DNA of 64,000 nucleotides from Halocaridina rubra (GCA_037179515.1 JAXCGZ010007647.1:47501-111500); one strand, 5' to 3'; shown: positions 36,388-59,629, numbered from the stretch's first letter. Translations and numbers: made by a program. The notes: generated by a model not told the origin, from the sequence alone.

Positions 36388-39143
36388 TTCATTGAGATAT
36401 AGTAGCAATTACAGAGACTAAGTTGAGTGTGGACACAAACAGTGTCACAGTTTTTCCTAATGGCTTCAAAATATTAAGGGTTGAAAGATCTGAGAGGACT
36501 GGTGGAGGGATATCACTGCTCATAATTGAAAGGATTCAAGTTGAAGAAATAAACTTGGCTATAGAAAGTGAGTTCAAGGAATTTCTTGTTGCTCGCATAA
36601 ATACTGGGTCACAGAGCATTATAATAACTGTTGTATATAACCCACCAAGGAACCAGAATAGGCTTGAAGTTTATGAGGAAAGTCATATAGGTACTACTGA
36701 AGTCATAAACTCAGTTGTTAACATGGCACAGGATAAAAAATGTAGGATTTTTATTATGGGAGATTTTAATCATAAAGAGATAGAATGGATAAATCTTGAC
36801 CCACACAGTGGTGAGGACTCATTCGGGGCAATATTCTTAGGTTGCATACAAGGGAATTTCCTACACCAACATGTAATGGAACCAACGAGGGCCAGGGGTG
36901 GGGATGAGCCATCACTACTTGATCTAGTATTCACAGATAATGTGTTGGATATTGAAAATATTGAGTATGAACCACCAATTTGAAAGAGTGACCACTGTGT
37001 GTTGTTGATGGAGTATATCATTGAAGATATTTTGCCTGAGAGTAGAGGTGCCGAGGACATGAGGAGGAACTATCCGAAAGTAGATTACATCAAAATGAAT
37101 TAGCTTTTTGCAGTTATTGACTGGAGAACCTTATTTTACAACAAATCTGTAAAAGAAATGCATGACATCTTTTGTGAGAAATATGGGAAGACAGTAGATT
37201 GCTGCATACCTGTCACCAAAGTAGGTGTAATTCATGCCAGAGAGAAATGGTTCGATAATGGGTGTAAAAGAGCTAAGGAGTGGAGAGACAAATGCTGGAA
37301 AAGGTATAGGAGGAGAAAAAACATAAATGCCTGGCAAACCTACAAAAGAGCAAGAAATGACTACCTAAGTAAAAGGAGAGAGGCAGAGAGAGACTATGAG
37401 AGGGACATCACCAGGAAGGCTAAAGAAACTCCCTAGCTTTTCCACAGCTTTATCAGAGGAAAAATGAAGGTAAAAGAACAGGTTTTAAGGCGAAATTGAG
37501 CGGATGGAAGCATCACTGAGACGGATGAAGAGATCTGCAAAGAATGGAACAAGGAGTTTCAATCAGTATTTACAGTAGAAAATACCTCACCCCCTCAGAT
37601 TGTAGAGATAGAAGCTCAAGGGCCGGTATTAGAAAACATCAACCTTACAGCCACAGAGGTATGCAAAGCGCTGATGGATTTAGATGTTCATAAAGCTACA
37701 GGTCCTGATGACATATCCCCTCATGTGCTTAAAAAATGCGCAAACACAATATCAGTGGCACTAAGTATCATATTGAAAAAGTCACTGGAGTCGGGGGAGA
37801 TTCCAAGATGCTGGAAACAAGCAAATGTGATACCTGTTTTCAAAAAAGGGAAGGAGGGATACGGCTCTGAACTATAGACCAGTTTCCTTGACCAGCATAG
37901 TTTGCAAAGTTATGGAGAAACTACTAAGGAAACATATGTCTCTTCACTTGGAATCCTTCAACTTTTTGTCAGTGAGGCAACATGGCTTCAGAGAAGGTAG
38001 ATCAACAGTAACAAACTTATTAGAATTTTATGATGAGGTAAGCCGAATCTTACAGTAAAGAGAGGGCTGGGCAGATTGCATATTCCTAGACTTCCAGAAA
38101 GCGTTTGACACTGTTCAAAATGGGAGACTCCTTAGGATGCTGCAAGTAATGGCTAGAATAGATGGAAATGTTTTGGAATGGATAGAAACTTACTTAGAAG
38201 GAAGGGAACAGAGGGTTAGAGTAAGACACTCAGTGTCTGAATGGAGAAGTGTTAGTAGTGGAGTTCCACAGGGTTCAGATTTAGGGCCACTTTTGTTCCT
38301 TGTATATGTAAATGACCAACCAGAGTGTGTAAATTCATTCATGAATATGTTTGCAGATGATGCAAAGATTGTGAAGAAAGTAAAAAACGAGAACAATGGT
38401 AGAGAACTTCAGGAGGATCTAAATAATCTGCATGAGTGGTCAGAAAAGTGGCTAATGAAATTCAATACTTCAAAATGTGAGGTAATGAGAATGGGTACAA
38501 GTGCAAGAAGGCCCAAGCTTGACTACTCGGTGGCTGGAGTACAACTTTAAGAGACAGAAAATGAGAGAGATCTAGGAGTAAACATACTGGCAGATTTGTC
38601 TCCAGATATACATATAAATGGCATAGTAAGGGCAGCATATGCATTCTTATCAAATGTAAGGGTAGTCTTCAGGCACACGGACAAGGAAATGTTCAGAAAT
38701 ATTTATGTAACCTATGTGAGGCCAAAACTCGAATATGCAGCCCCATTTTGGAATCCACACTTGAAAAAACACATAGCTAAGCTTGAAAAAGTTCAAAGAC
38801 ATGCCACGAAACTGGTGCCATAAATACGCAATCTCAGTTATAATGAGAGGCTGAGGGAATTAGACTTACCATCACTCGAAGCTAGAAGATTGAGGGGGGA
38901 TATGGTGACAGTTTTTAAATTCCTTCATGGTTATGATAGAGTGGATAGGGATCGATATTTTTATATGGCAGGCTCTAGAACTAGAGGTCATAGTTTGAAG
39001 CTTTGTAAGAAAACTTCTTTGCAGGATGTAAGGAAATACTTTTTCAGTGTAAGAGTAGTTGATAATTGGAATTGGCTAAGCGAGGAGGTAGTTAATGCTA
39101 TCTCAATCCATAGTTTTAAGGACAGGTACGATAAGTATCACTA
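36388..39143 (+). pseudogene. CR1-like LINE copy F ORF2, endonuclease and reverse transcriptase
   Basis: After the nested element the frame resumes with VAITETKLSVDTNS, IFIMGDFNHKEIEWINL (endonuclease GDFN) and SDHCVLLMEY, then KATGPDDISPHVLK, FLDFQKAFDTV and MFADDAKIVKK with both RT Asp present. Stops at about 36980, 37099, 37434, 37497, 38056, 38548 and 38821 and a frame change near 37860 show long inactivity. The C-terminus matches units A-C (VVDNWNWLSEEVVN). Confidence 0.87.
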
Positions 39144-39233
39144 AGTATAAAATGGAAGCGATCAGGAGACGGCAAGATACGAGCTTTGGGCTCTTTCCCG
39201 TAAACACAATTAGGTACGTACAATTAGGTAAGT

Positions 39234-40259
39234 ACCCATGCAAACCACCCACCACGCACCACACATGAATGACCACCTACCACAAATCACCCACCGGCAT
39301 CTGCCCACTACACACCACCTATCATGAACTACCCACAACCAACCACCCACTAAGATCTAAAGCATCCCAACCACCACCGTCCACCTCCACCATCACCAAG
39401 AACCACCCAATGCGAGTCACGAGTCCCCCACCAAAAAGCATCTATCAAGAACCAACCACCCACTAAGATCCAACACCACCTGTTCACTACTAAGTCAAGT
39501 ACAACCACTTGTGGTAGGTGGTTGTTACTGGGTGACCAAGACCACCACAAAGATCCAGCCAATGCGAGTCACCCAGTAATAGCCACCTACCACAAGACAC
39601 CTATTACGAACAGCCCACCAAAGATCATCCACCATAAACCACCACCACAAACCACCTACCACAAACTACCCACCACCAACCACCCACTAATATCTAACAC
39701 CACAAAGCCACCACCACCACCAACAGCAAGAACGACCCAGCGCGAGTCACGAGTCCCCCACCAAAGAGCATCTATCAAGAACCACCCACCACCAACCACC
39801 CTCTAAGATCCAGCACCACCTGTTCACTATTAAGTCAAGTACAACCACTTGTGGTGGGTGGTTGTTACTGGGTGACCAAGACCACCACCAAGATCCAACC
39901 TACACGAGTCACCCAGTAATAGCCACCTACCACAAGACACCCATTACGAACAGCCCACCAAAGATCATCCACCATAAACCGCCACCACAAACCACCTACC
40001 ACAAACTACCCACCACCAACCACCCACTAATATCTAACACCACAAAGCCACCACCACCACCAACAGCAAGAATCACCCAATGCGAGTCACGCCATGAGTT
40101 ATAGGCATTTGTTACTGGATGACCAAGATCACCATCACCACCAAGAACCACCTAACGTGTGTCACCCAGTAACAACCACCTACCAATAGACACCCACAAC
40201 GAACCACCCACCACACATCACCTACTATGAATTACCCACCACCATTGACCCACCAAGAT
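39234..40259. repeat. ACC-rich minisatellite, right part, with a 340-bp higher-order unit
   Basis: ACAACCACTTGTGGT occurs at 39501 and 39841; the long shared block after each (GACCAAGACCACCAC, GAACAGCCCACCAAAGATCA) gives a 340-bp period. Each unit contains AGTGGTTGTTACTGGGTGA-type sequence and its inverse TCACCCAGTAA, so it can form a hairpin. No protein is supported. Confidence 0.85.
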
Positions 40260-40439
40260 CGAAGTGGTAATTGTTGATGAAACTATTTGGCTCTTGCAGA
40301 CAGGATATATGAATCACAGAAATTAATGAATGAAACAAAACTTGTCGGTCATTATATAAGTGACTACATTAGTTATGTGTTAATGAAGTGATGGTATAGT
40401 GAAGTGTGACTTAGTTGTTTTTGATGCTTAAGTATAACA

Positions 40440-40660
40440 TAAAGTGAATATAGTGACACTATTAGTGCTGCTACCCTCTGAGGGAGGGGGTTAGAATACT
40501 TCCTCCGTGTTCCCCTGCGTGTCGTAAGAGTCGACTGAATGGGGCGGAGCGAGGGGACTGGGAATCCCCTCCTCTGTATCTTTGCATCCTAATGAGTCAG
40601 AGTATTTTGTCTTGACTCAGCCACTCCCCATTATAAGGGGAAAATGGTTCATGCATATAG

Positions 40661-40732
<72 letters not shown>
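40440..40732 (+). mobile_element. SINE-like repeat with (ATT)n tail
   Basis: CCCTGCGTGTCGTAAGAGTC then GGGGCGGAGCGAGGGGACTG is GC-rich against an AT-rich background and ends ATGGTTCATGCATATAG followed by (ATT)n at 40661-40732. The layout (GC-rich head, microsatellite tail) suggests a retroposed element; I do not see clear promoter boxes. The 180 bp before it (40260-40440) shows nothing recognisable. Confidence 0.45.
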
Positions 40733-41219
40733 TTATATGTATTAGTGTAATATACTTTTGTAAATATGGTAAAAACATCTATTCTTTATTTCTGAAAAGT
40801 AATTTTTTTTCTTGTATACTTATAATGCGAATTGCAGATATGATTTTATGTAAATACTAAACATTACAACTATATTTTTGAAATGTTTATTATAGAGTGT
40901 AGAGGTTTGGGTCTTGCCTTAGGGGGAGTCTTTTCCTCATTATTGTTTTCATTATAATTCACGTGTTTCAGTATTTCTCCCAAGCTATATTAACCATAGC
41001 CCCTCTACAGTTCTATTTGATTTCTATTGGCAGTGGGTTTTGGAGCCTGCTTAATGTGATAGGTGTCTTAACATATTTTTGCAGATTTACAGTAAGTTCA
41101 AGGGCCACAGAGTGTGCATATTGGAGTAATATAACTGGTGCTTCAGATATTTTCGTTTTCATTCTTTCTGGGTTGTGGGTACTGATTAATGGTGTCTTGA
41201 AGGACATGCAAGTGACTCA

Positions 41220-43110
41220 CTGCAACGTCAGGATTTTTAAGGCTGCTTGAGTAGCATTTGGGTCATTGCTGGGAGTGCTTTGAGAGCCAATTTGCTGTTT
41301 CACTGAAGATAAACGTTGCAATCTAAGCTATAGTGAAAAAGGGGTCACGGGGCTTCTTAGGAGAAAATACATCACGTGATGATATTGTTAAAGACTTCCC
41401 AGTGGGATTTGTATTCGAGCTTTAACATGTAGATGTTGACAGCAGTACTTCTGTGAAGAGATCTGGGCAGATTGCAAGTCAGTTACTACTTTGTACAGCG
41501 AAGGCTGATCCTATAGAATTGCAGAGGTTGCATATTCTGAGGGCCAATTCATGTAGTCTCTTGGGTACTTTTACTTTGATTTGCAATAAGCATGGAGGCA
41601 GAGATATTTGGACTTATGCGTGGGGCTTTTTTTCCCAGTCAATTCTTCATTTCCTCCGATTCCAAAGTGGCTAGGAATCCAAGCAATCTTAAAGCATTTC
41701 CCAAAGTTAGCAGCAGTGTTGCAGTGGTAAAAAATGTTAGTTGTTAATCCTACATTGTTCCTTATGGAGGCTTTCTGTAGGGATTGTAGAATTGACATTT
41801 AGTTCCAAAGCATGAGGACATGTTCAACTAAGTGGTGAGTTATGCATTCAAGGGCTTTTAATATGGCTACCAGTTCTGCCAGGAGTTAAGAGCAGAATTC
41901 TGAAAGCCTCCAAGGAACTTTCAGTTCCTTAGTGACAAAAGAAGCAAATAAGGCTCCTGTCTCTTGGTTTACTAAGTTATCTGTTTAATTGCTATTGAAT
42001 ATTGTTTGCCCCAGCCCTTTTACCTAAGTACAGTATGTGTTTTTTAGGATATTAGAGTTGAGTAGGTTCTTTGCTATGCTTTTAATAATTTATCATTATA
42101 CTAGCATGCCATCGTGGACAGGATATATATTCATGTTGACTCGAGTCCAGCAATTTAGTTTTTTATATCATCCACTTTGTTAAGGACTTGCAGTTTGGCA
42201 CATGCCTTGGCTGTCTAGGTCTTTCTTGGTAGGTTAGGAGGTTGGTCCAGCACTATCTTGAAGCTCAGTGTAGGGGTGCATATAGGACATAATTTTTGTA
42301 GCAATGGCAACCAAGCATTATACGGACCTATATTTTAGAGAAATGTTATTAGTTTCATTGAGGTTTTAAATTTGTGTTCCTGTATAGGCTCCTAGCATAG
42401 TCCTATTGTCATTATTTGCAATGCCTTAATCTTAGTCCATTGTGCCTCTGACAGGAACCACAAAACTGGATTACATAATCTACTAGGTTTCTTATAGCCT
42501 AAATGTAAAAGTTTTTGGGTGACAAAAGTTTACACCTTCGTGAATACTTGTAATGTATGTAAGGACTGACTGATGTAGCTTGCATTTGTCATGGAGGTAC
42601 TGGATATCAGGAACAAAATTCATTGCACTGTCTATATAGGCCCACTTATTGATACTTGTTAACCTATTCCAAGGGGTCTCACTTGAAGACAATATTAGTG
42701 TTTCTTCTTGGCAGTCAAAAGGATGGCAATTTGGTATTTATCAGCATATTTTGGTCATCAATCTCAGAGGTTCCGTGAATCCTATTTAGCTCCCTTTGAG
42801 CCAAGCCTAATATATCTCGTCCTCTTACAACAAGAACAAAATCTTCTGCATAATCAAAGAGTTAAGTTCTGGGCTGCAGACTGGTCTCCATGATCTTCGC
42901 CATCAATAATTAAAAATAAATGGCCTGAGGATGCAGTCTTGAGGTGTACCACTTTCAAGGGGTTTGTTGGTGGGGTAGTGCTTGCCTAGTTTTACTAAGG
43001 CACTTTGCTTCTTTAGAGTGAGCTTGACTAGAAATGGATTTTTTGAGTCCTTGGGTTTTGGAATGGGCTGAATATCTGACCTATTCCATGAGGTTGATCT
43101 AACCCTTTGG
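41220..43110 (-). pseudogene. I/Jockey-like LINE fragment: reverse transcriptase and RNase H remnants
   Basis: The minus-strand reading from 43110 gives KLGKHYPTNKPLESGTPQDC, the family GVPQGSVLSP motif, then LFDYAEDFVLVVRG near 42850. The catalytic YADD reads YAED: the first Asp is Glu (GAA at 42844-42846). Downstream, IAWIPSHFGIGGNEE at 41640-41690 is the RNase H C-terminal motif, whose better preserved relative lies at 49168-50100, and the C-terminal tail appears near 41240 in the same style as at 46100. Many stops make it a relic. Confidence 0.72.
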
Positions 43111-43389
43111 GTCCATGTAAGCAGAGTCTGTTATCTCTCCTAAAGTCCAAGATTTTGAATCATTGCAAAGTTGATTCTGTCTCTGCTGGGGGCAGTGTTC
43201 TTATAGCTCTTGTTTATTCTTCTTTGTTCAGTTAGGGTGAAGAGAGTATTGGTGCAGTCTTATTCATACCAGGCTTCTTTTATTTTGGTCAATATTATAA
43301 TATTGAGGTATTGAAGAATTTTCTTTTCTGTTATGGGGAGTTGCTCAGAGGCAGTTCTTGAAATATAGGTGATATTTACATTGTAAAGG

Positions 43390-44905
43390 TTTGTGAGTGC
43401 TGGCTTCTCAGTCCTTGCTAACAATACCACTTCCTTCTGCTCCTCCCCATGGTGGGACGAGTGTGAGATGGACTGTCATCCTTCTGAGGAAGGATGGACA
43501 ATTGTAGGAAAGAAGAGGCCTAAGACCAGATCCAACTGCTGCTTCTGCTGCTATCAGGCGCTCTTCTACCCCATCTCCTATGTTAAGATTCAGAGTACCA
43601 GAGCAGTTAAGGTCTATTAGCTCTTCCAAGAACCATAACCTGTGCTATCTGACATTGGGTGCAAGATAAAACTCAATCTTATGAGAGAGCTTACCATTCA
43701 CCCAGCCAAACTAGAGGCAACTGGGTAAACTAAGGGGGTTTGGGCAATCACCAAGTCTTAGAACTAAACTCTGCAAGAATATTCACAACAAATATTGTGA
43801 TGAATTTCATTAATGCTCTTGCACCTGCTCTCCTGCTGAAAAATAAGTGCATCACCCCTGCCAGACTGTGCACCAACTAGGCTAAGGGCAGGCCAGTTCC
43901 CTACAGGCAGGTGGAGGCTCACATTGCTAGATATCCATCAAGTGAGCTCAGCTGAAAATCTGGGGCCCCCTTCAAACTGAGGCCCTACAACCAGGAACAT
44001 TTAAGGTGAAATAAGTGGCAAAGTTTTGGACACATAAGTCCACCTGCACATTCACATTAAGATGTAAAACCTGCAGCAGAGGGTATGACATGGCGCAGAT
44101 GTCCAACTGCAGTGAAAATCATCATGCCTAGAGTCCCTGGTATCCTAAGAAGCTGAAGAGGATCCCTGGTAGAGTCCCACCTGCCCAACACTTCTTGCTC
44201 CCACTGACTTCATTCCTGCTCTTTTAACATCTTTCAATGCTTGGCAACACCCTTCACCTTCCTCTAATAATGACCCTGAACAGGTTCCCTTCCTTCAATC
44301 CCACCAAATCCCTTCTCCTGCTCTCACCCACAACCTCTTGCCACCTGCTACTCATACTCCAGTTCCTGCTCCTTCTCTTGCTTCAGATCCTGCTCCTATT
44401 CATATTCTAATTTCTGTTCCCTCTTCTTCTCCCAAGAACCCCCTGTTTCCTCATGAACCTAGACGAAAACAATGCTTTCAAGCTTCTGAAACTCCTCTAC
44501 CGCCATATCCAAGGTATTTTCTCCATGTCCAAGAATCCAAGCCTCTCGGACACACCCTGATAGCCAACCATGCTTACCTCTCATTGAGATATAAGGCATC
44601 ACTGCAGCTGCCTTGGATAGCATCCTGAAAATGATTGGGCAAACCAGAGTTTTTATTGGTGAAAAAAAAGGAAGTTTTCCAAGTGAATGAAAGTGTTGGC
44701 GACTAGTTCTATAGCTCTAAATTTCCACTATCCTTCCATCTCATTTTCTGTTGCAGATTCTGTAACTAATTAGATAAGCTTGATCTTGGGATCCTACCCT
44801 GGAATGTGTAAAGACTAAGAATCAATCATCTCTTGTAAAAATATGTAAAGATCTGTTTCACTTCAAGAAGATTCAGATCATATACTGCCATCAGCGACCA
44901 ATAGA
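43390..44905 (+). pseudogene. I/Jockey-like LINE ORF1 (gag-like) and start of endonuclease
   Basis: Plus-strand codons read SEEGWTIVGKKRPKTRS near 43480, a motif seen at the start of gag-like ORF1 of I-group LINEs. Near 44055 LRCKTCSRGYDMAQMSNCSE then NHH resembles the cysteine boxes followed by NCSENHPAW, with the last Trp/Ser positions altered. A Pro/Ser-rich region (44338-44628) follows, and ILPWNV then RLRINHL near 44790 matches an endonuclease start. Stops are frequent. It lies head to head with the minus-strand RT fragment ending at about 43110. Confidence 0.55.
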
Positions 44906-45054
44906 AATAACATAATTTCAACTTGAAAAACAACTCTGGACCACCTTTACCTCTGCTGCAAGTACATTCACCTACGAGTCCACAGTGATTCTCATACCAC
45001 TGCCAGAGTGGTATGTCATATCACATTGTGAATTATTTCCCCTTTTCTCTGTAG

Positions 45055-45980
<926 letters not shown>

Positions 45981-45984
45981 TCAA

Positions 45985-46180
45985 CCTCCTTTGCTCTTAG
46001 CTTTGACTATGAGCTATTGCTTGATTAACTAGGTGGTGGATACTGGCTAATAAAGTCCTGTAGGCTGTCTAGACGATTCATTGCTGCTCCGATTATGGTG
46101 CTACCAGCTTGAGGGGTATTTGGGTCAATGCTAGGAGTTACCAGGACTCCAGTCTTCTGTCCTATGCTCTCTTCCACTCC
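45985..46180 (-). pseudogene. RNase H-bearing LINE, C-terminal tail
   Basis: Minus-strand codons give QKTGVLVTPSIDPNTPQ, then RLDSLQDFISQYPPPS and a stop at about 46027. This aligns with RKTGAPATSSKDLN and LLNIISQYPPPR at the end of the 49168-50100 frame. Confidence 0.7.
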
Positions 46181-46199
46181 CATCTTATAAACTATTGAA

Positions 46200-47207
46200 T
46201 GGGAGAATGTGCTGCCTCTGTAATGGCATAATCACTAGTAAACTAGTAACTTAAAACTTCGTGTATCAAAACAATCCATGTATACAGGGACACCATTGAT
46301 TGGGAGGGGGCAATGAAATGACATCCTCAAATAAAAAAACAAATAACATTTGCTACCAAGGAATGAGGGGGTCTTGAACTGTGGTCGCTTGGTATGGCAA
46401 ACAAGTTTAACGGGTGTTTCAAGCTTGGCCTGAATTTGTTCTTCTGGTGACCAAAATATTTTTGACAAGTTTAATGTTAACTTTTTTTTCTGAACACATG
46501 TCAGTAGTGTAGTATTTTTCTCCCCCAGGCCAGTTATTCATGGCTGAGCTTTAAAAATATATGACAGTTCGTCATTCATATTATCAGTCAATCTGTTGGT
46601 ATGTTCTCTTGGTCTTCCCGTCAGTGTGTCTGTTTACTCTGTCAGTGTAATTCATAATTAAACATGTAGAGTTATAGAGATGATCGCTAGATTGTCATTA
46701 GGATAATTAATTAAATATTGAATTAAATTTATCATTTATATATGCTTTTATTTTTTTTAATAATATAGGCTCTGATTCCAATAGAAGTTATTGATCTTTA
46801 CATATCTTCAATATGACTATGTAACAAGACACAAATTAGTGTATTTATTCTCGAATTGAATTTCATGTGAGCACACAAATTTCTCCTCCCTTCAATCTGA
46901 CAGCCAGTACTCTGGCAATAACCACAGAGGGATAATTTTGAAAGACATGCCAACAATACCTATATGGGAAGCATTTTTCTAAAAGCACATCTGTTAGCCT
47001 GGGACTGAAAAAATGACTGTCAATTGTAAGTGTGAATTTCCTTTTAGCATGATATTGCTACTGAAGAGATCGATGTTATAAAGCAAGATATGATTAGAAC
47101 TTTAACTAAAAATGGTAAGGAGTGATATAAAGGTGCTCTAAGATAGATATATTTCACTTCAATAGAAAGCGCATTCATATAATGGTATCCCCAAAGCAAT
47201 GTTGTAG
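46200..47207 (-). other. Intergenic sequence and 3' untranslated region of the host gene
   Basis: No gene recognised. On the minus strand an AATAAA lies at 46849-46844, about 360 bp beyond the stop codon of the C-type-lectin-like gene, and could be its polyadenylation signal; others occur near 46748. Confidence 0.4.
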
Positions 47208-56659
<9,452 letters not shown>

Positions 56660-56967
56660 CTGTAAGAGAATAATATTAATAACTTAATGCTTGTCAGTAA
56701 TTAGGCTTAAAGTACAGACAAAATGTATGCTTAATACAAATAATTATATATTACATTTTATCATACTCACATTTGTTATTATTATTTTCAAACAATCTCC
56801 ATGCTTATTGTTAAACGGAACTGGAATATCTACTGATAAAACCAGACGGAGGAACGCCACTACGACCAGTAAACTCCGTTTTAACCCCCTCCCCAATCCA
56901 TCAGTGCCTAATGTACACTTTTAATTCTCCTCCTCAGCATCCAAGGGTAGCTAGATGAAACAAATAT

Positions 56968-57003
56968 AATGCAATTGCGCATTTTTAAATGTGCAGTTGC
57001 ATT
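56968..57003. other. Short inverted repeat (hairpin) upstream of the host gene
   Basis: AATGCAATTGCGCAT (56968-56982) and ATGTGCAGTTGCATT (56989-57003) are inverted with two mismatches around a 6-base loop. Immediately after, a 51-bp direct duplication (TATCTGG at 57014 and 57065) occurs. Confidence 0.6.
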
Positions 57004-57437
57004 ACATTGCTTTTATCTGGTATTATCAAAGGATAAACCAGTTTCTCTCTCTTTAAATTTGTTGTATCTGGCATTATCAAAGGATAGTCCAATTCTCTCG
57101 CTTATACAGCCTTTGTGCAATGGATATCTCGCATCTGCTAACTGAGAGAACTATGATGGACGGGTGTGTGGGGAGTTGCCATGTGATGAAGTGGTGGGGG
57201 TAAACCAGTTGCGGCTCTCGGGCATCATTGTAGAATATCCTTGCCAGCCTACCTTGTGGATGACCAAAGCAGGGTGGAAGGGGGGGGGGGGAACGTGGCA
57301 ACCCTTTATCTCCAAGGAGCTAAGAGGAGTGGTTGAGGTATATGTGTATCGTGGCGAATGAGTGTTTTTTGGCTCGGCCACCCCCCCCCCCTTACAAGGA
57401 TAGTGAAGCCAGGTATACGTTTATGTATGCATGTATG

Positions 57438-57542
57438 TGGGTTAATGGATTAAGTGCTGTGTTGCTCTAAATTAGACTTCGCTGGTTCGATTCCCGACGA
57501 GGAAAGGAGATTGTTTGAAGACATTAAAAATACGCATTTGCA

Positions 57543-57598
<56 letters not shown>

Positions 57599-57599
57599 G
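57438..57599 (+). mobile_element. SINE-E (tRNA-derived) with (TTA)n tail
   Basis: GTTAATGGATTAAGTGCTGT as head, GGTTCGATTCCCG as B-box at about 57484, a short body and a (TTA)n tail from 57546. Confidence 0.6.
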
Positions 57600-57651
57600 A
57601 GGATATGGCTTGACGATGGGGATCAACGAACTTAAAAACAACATATACTAG

Positions 57652-58502
57652 TGTAGTAATAGTTATTCTACCTTATCCAGAACACACCATTCAAGTCTTT
57701 CTAAAATTTGGCTATAATAACAGGTAATATAAAGAAAATACACTCATAAAAGCAATAATAATCAAAATAATCTAGTCAGCGTTAATCGAAAATCATCATC
57801 ATATATAAAAATGCTTCTGCACTATAAAAGTCTCTTATTTGTGATGCCCAAAATGCACGGAACACATCAACGGAGCTGAATTTAAAACGTTGAAAGCACG
57901 TGATGTTTAGATTTAATATTCACTTATGACGTAAATTACACTAAACTACCACTAAAACACATACCAAATGTGAGTAAAACAGTCTTGTCATTTTTAAAAG
58001 CTCGCTGCGCACCTTCCCTCTATGTGTGTTCCAATGCTTGGTAGAAGGATGGATGCCCACTAAACATAAAAGCCCAAACCTGCAAGAAACACTCGTCGAC
58101 CTTCGTCGAAACAGTAGTTACCACCCATGTTATATCCACACTCGTTTGTTATCTTATTTTAGAAGCAAATTCTTTCGTCTAACTCTTATATTCCTTGAAG
58201 ACGCACCGGCATGAAATAGATTAGCAACATCGAAAAATATTGACTTATGTTATTATTCGTAGTATAAATTCAAGGTTATCTTGTATCTGGCATTCAGTGT
58301 ATTTCTGTGACGAGAATCTCAATATTTTAAAGGCTAAGGCCATGCTATGCCCGTCCTGACCATTCATCATGGAAAATAACAGCCTTTGGAGCTCGCCAAA
58401 ACATTCCTACTATGGTTACCTCACACGAGAGACTTTTGGGTGGATATCTTGTGGTTGGAAACGGCGGAGTTAAAGGGTAAAGTCAAACACTGAAGATAAT
58501 CT

Positions 58503-58505
<3 letters not shown>
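57652..58505. other. No gene or repeat family recognised
   Basis: AT-rich sequence with only short open frames and no recognised motif. Confidence 0.5.

Positions 58506-58506
<1 letters not shown>

Positions 58507-58585
<79 letters not shown>
58507..58585. repeat. (AT)n array
   Basis: About 39 AT units, left of SINE-B copy 2. Confidence 0.95.
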
Positions 58586-58587
<2 letters not shown>

Positions 58588-58590
<3 letters not shown>

Positions 58591-58783
58591 GTAGTCACCG
58601 TGGATCAAGTGGTAGCGTCCGCGACTCTGAGGCGTCAGGTCGAGGGTACGCGCATAGTCACGGTCTAAGGTTAGAAAGGGCATGCACTCAGGGTAAGCAT
58701 TACATCTGCCAAAACAAGTCCTTAGCAAGAAGGCAACCGTTCTAGCCCTTGGTAGAAAAGGGAGTCCGTGACGTAAAACCGAA
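58588..58783 (+). mobile_element. SINE-B copy 2 between two (AT)n arrays
   Basis: GTAGTCACCGTGGATCAAGT head with GGTAGCGTCCGCG A-box, body CAAAACAAGTCCTTAGCAAG, end GTCCGTGACGTAAAACCG, then an A-run and (AT)n. Confidence 0.88.
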
Positions 58784-58789
58784 AAAAAA

Positions 58790-58939
<150 letters not shown>

Positions 58940-58984
58940 AAATTGCTGGAACTTTATAATAAGCTAATCAGTGGTCCGATTGCA

Positions 58985-59340
58985 CATTCTTAGTGATTCT
59001 TAAGAAGCTGCAAGTTGTGACAAGAATAAGTGTAAATGTCTTGGAGTGGATAAAGACTTATTTGAAGGAAGGGAGAAGGAACGAAGGAAGGAAAGACTGG
59101 AAGGAGCTTAGCAATGGGGGTTCCGTAGGAATCAATTTTAGGGGCACTTCCATTCGTTATACTGTACAAGTCAATGATCTGTCGGAGTATGTAAATGCAA
59201 TTTTTGAGTATTTTTTGCAGATCGAGAAGAGAGTAAAAGACAAAAGAGGTAGTAAAGAACTTCAAGAAAGACCTAAACAGTGTGCATGAAGGCGGACAAG
59301 TGGCAAATGAAATTAAGTCATTCAAAATTGTAAAATGAAG
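58985..59340 (+). pseudogene. Old CR1-like LINE reverse transcriptase remnant
   Basis: KKLQVVTRISVNVLEWIKTY aligns with RKLQSMARIGGNVLEWIKTY of units A-C, and VQVNDLSEYVNAIFEYF with VYVNDLPESLNSFMNMF. RVKDKRGSKELQE follows. It is heavily diverged, with the catalytic FADD region lost. Confidence 0.75.
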
Positions 59341-59451
59341 AGATAGAATACCTGAATACAAGAGTATTCACGGTCTTAGATACAATGCACAAATTGTGAA
59401 CCACTCGTTGTATTTTGCTGATGTTAATACCGATATAATGTGCTCATAGGA

Positions 59452-59540
59452 TGGATTCGGTTTTACGTCACGAACTCCCTTTTCTACTAAGGGCTAGGAC
59501 GGTTGCCTTCTTACGAAGGACTTGTTTTGGCAGACAAGCG
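59452..59540 (-). mobile_element. SINE-B copy 3, 3' part only
   Basis: GGTTTTACGTCACGAACTCC to GTTTTGGCAGAC matches the 3' 85 bp of SINE-B, reversed. It is truncated before the tRNA-like head. Confidence 0.85.
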
Positions 59541-59629
59541 ATCAAATCATACTGGTATAAACATGTGTGACTGTAAACGAAGTTTTTTCAAGTTCTTAAC
59601 TTCAAAAATTCATGTGGCATAATCGCTTT

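Larger units (their letters stand above)
30525..39233 (+). mobile_element. CR1-like LINE copy F, near full length, interrupted by another LINE
   Basis: This is the only copy with a 5' region, ORF1, start of ORF2, endonuclease, RT and 3' tail. Subtracting the nested 4,540-bp insert gives about 4.2 kb. The 3' end CACAATTAGGTACGTACAAT matches the inverted tails of copies A0-E and H. Flanks are ACC minisatellite on both sides, with CACCAT at 30519-30524 and CCCAT at about 39236 as possible target duplication. Confidence 0.85.

Noticed and set aside
40963..41250. 95-residue hydrophobic open frame on the plus strand
   Set aside because: It reads through the region next to an inverted LINE C-terminus; no membrane-protein pattern beyond composition.
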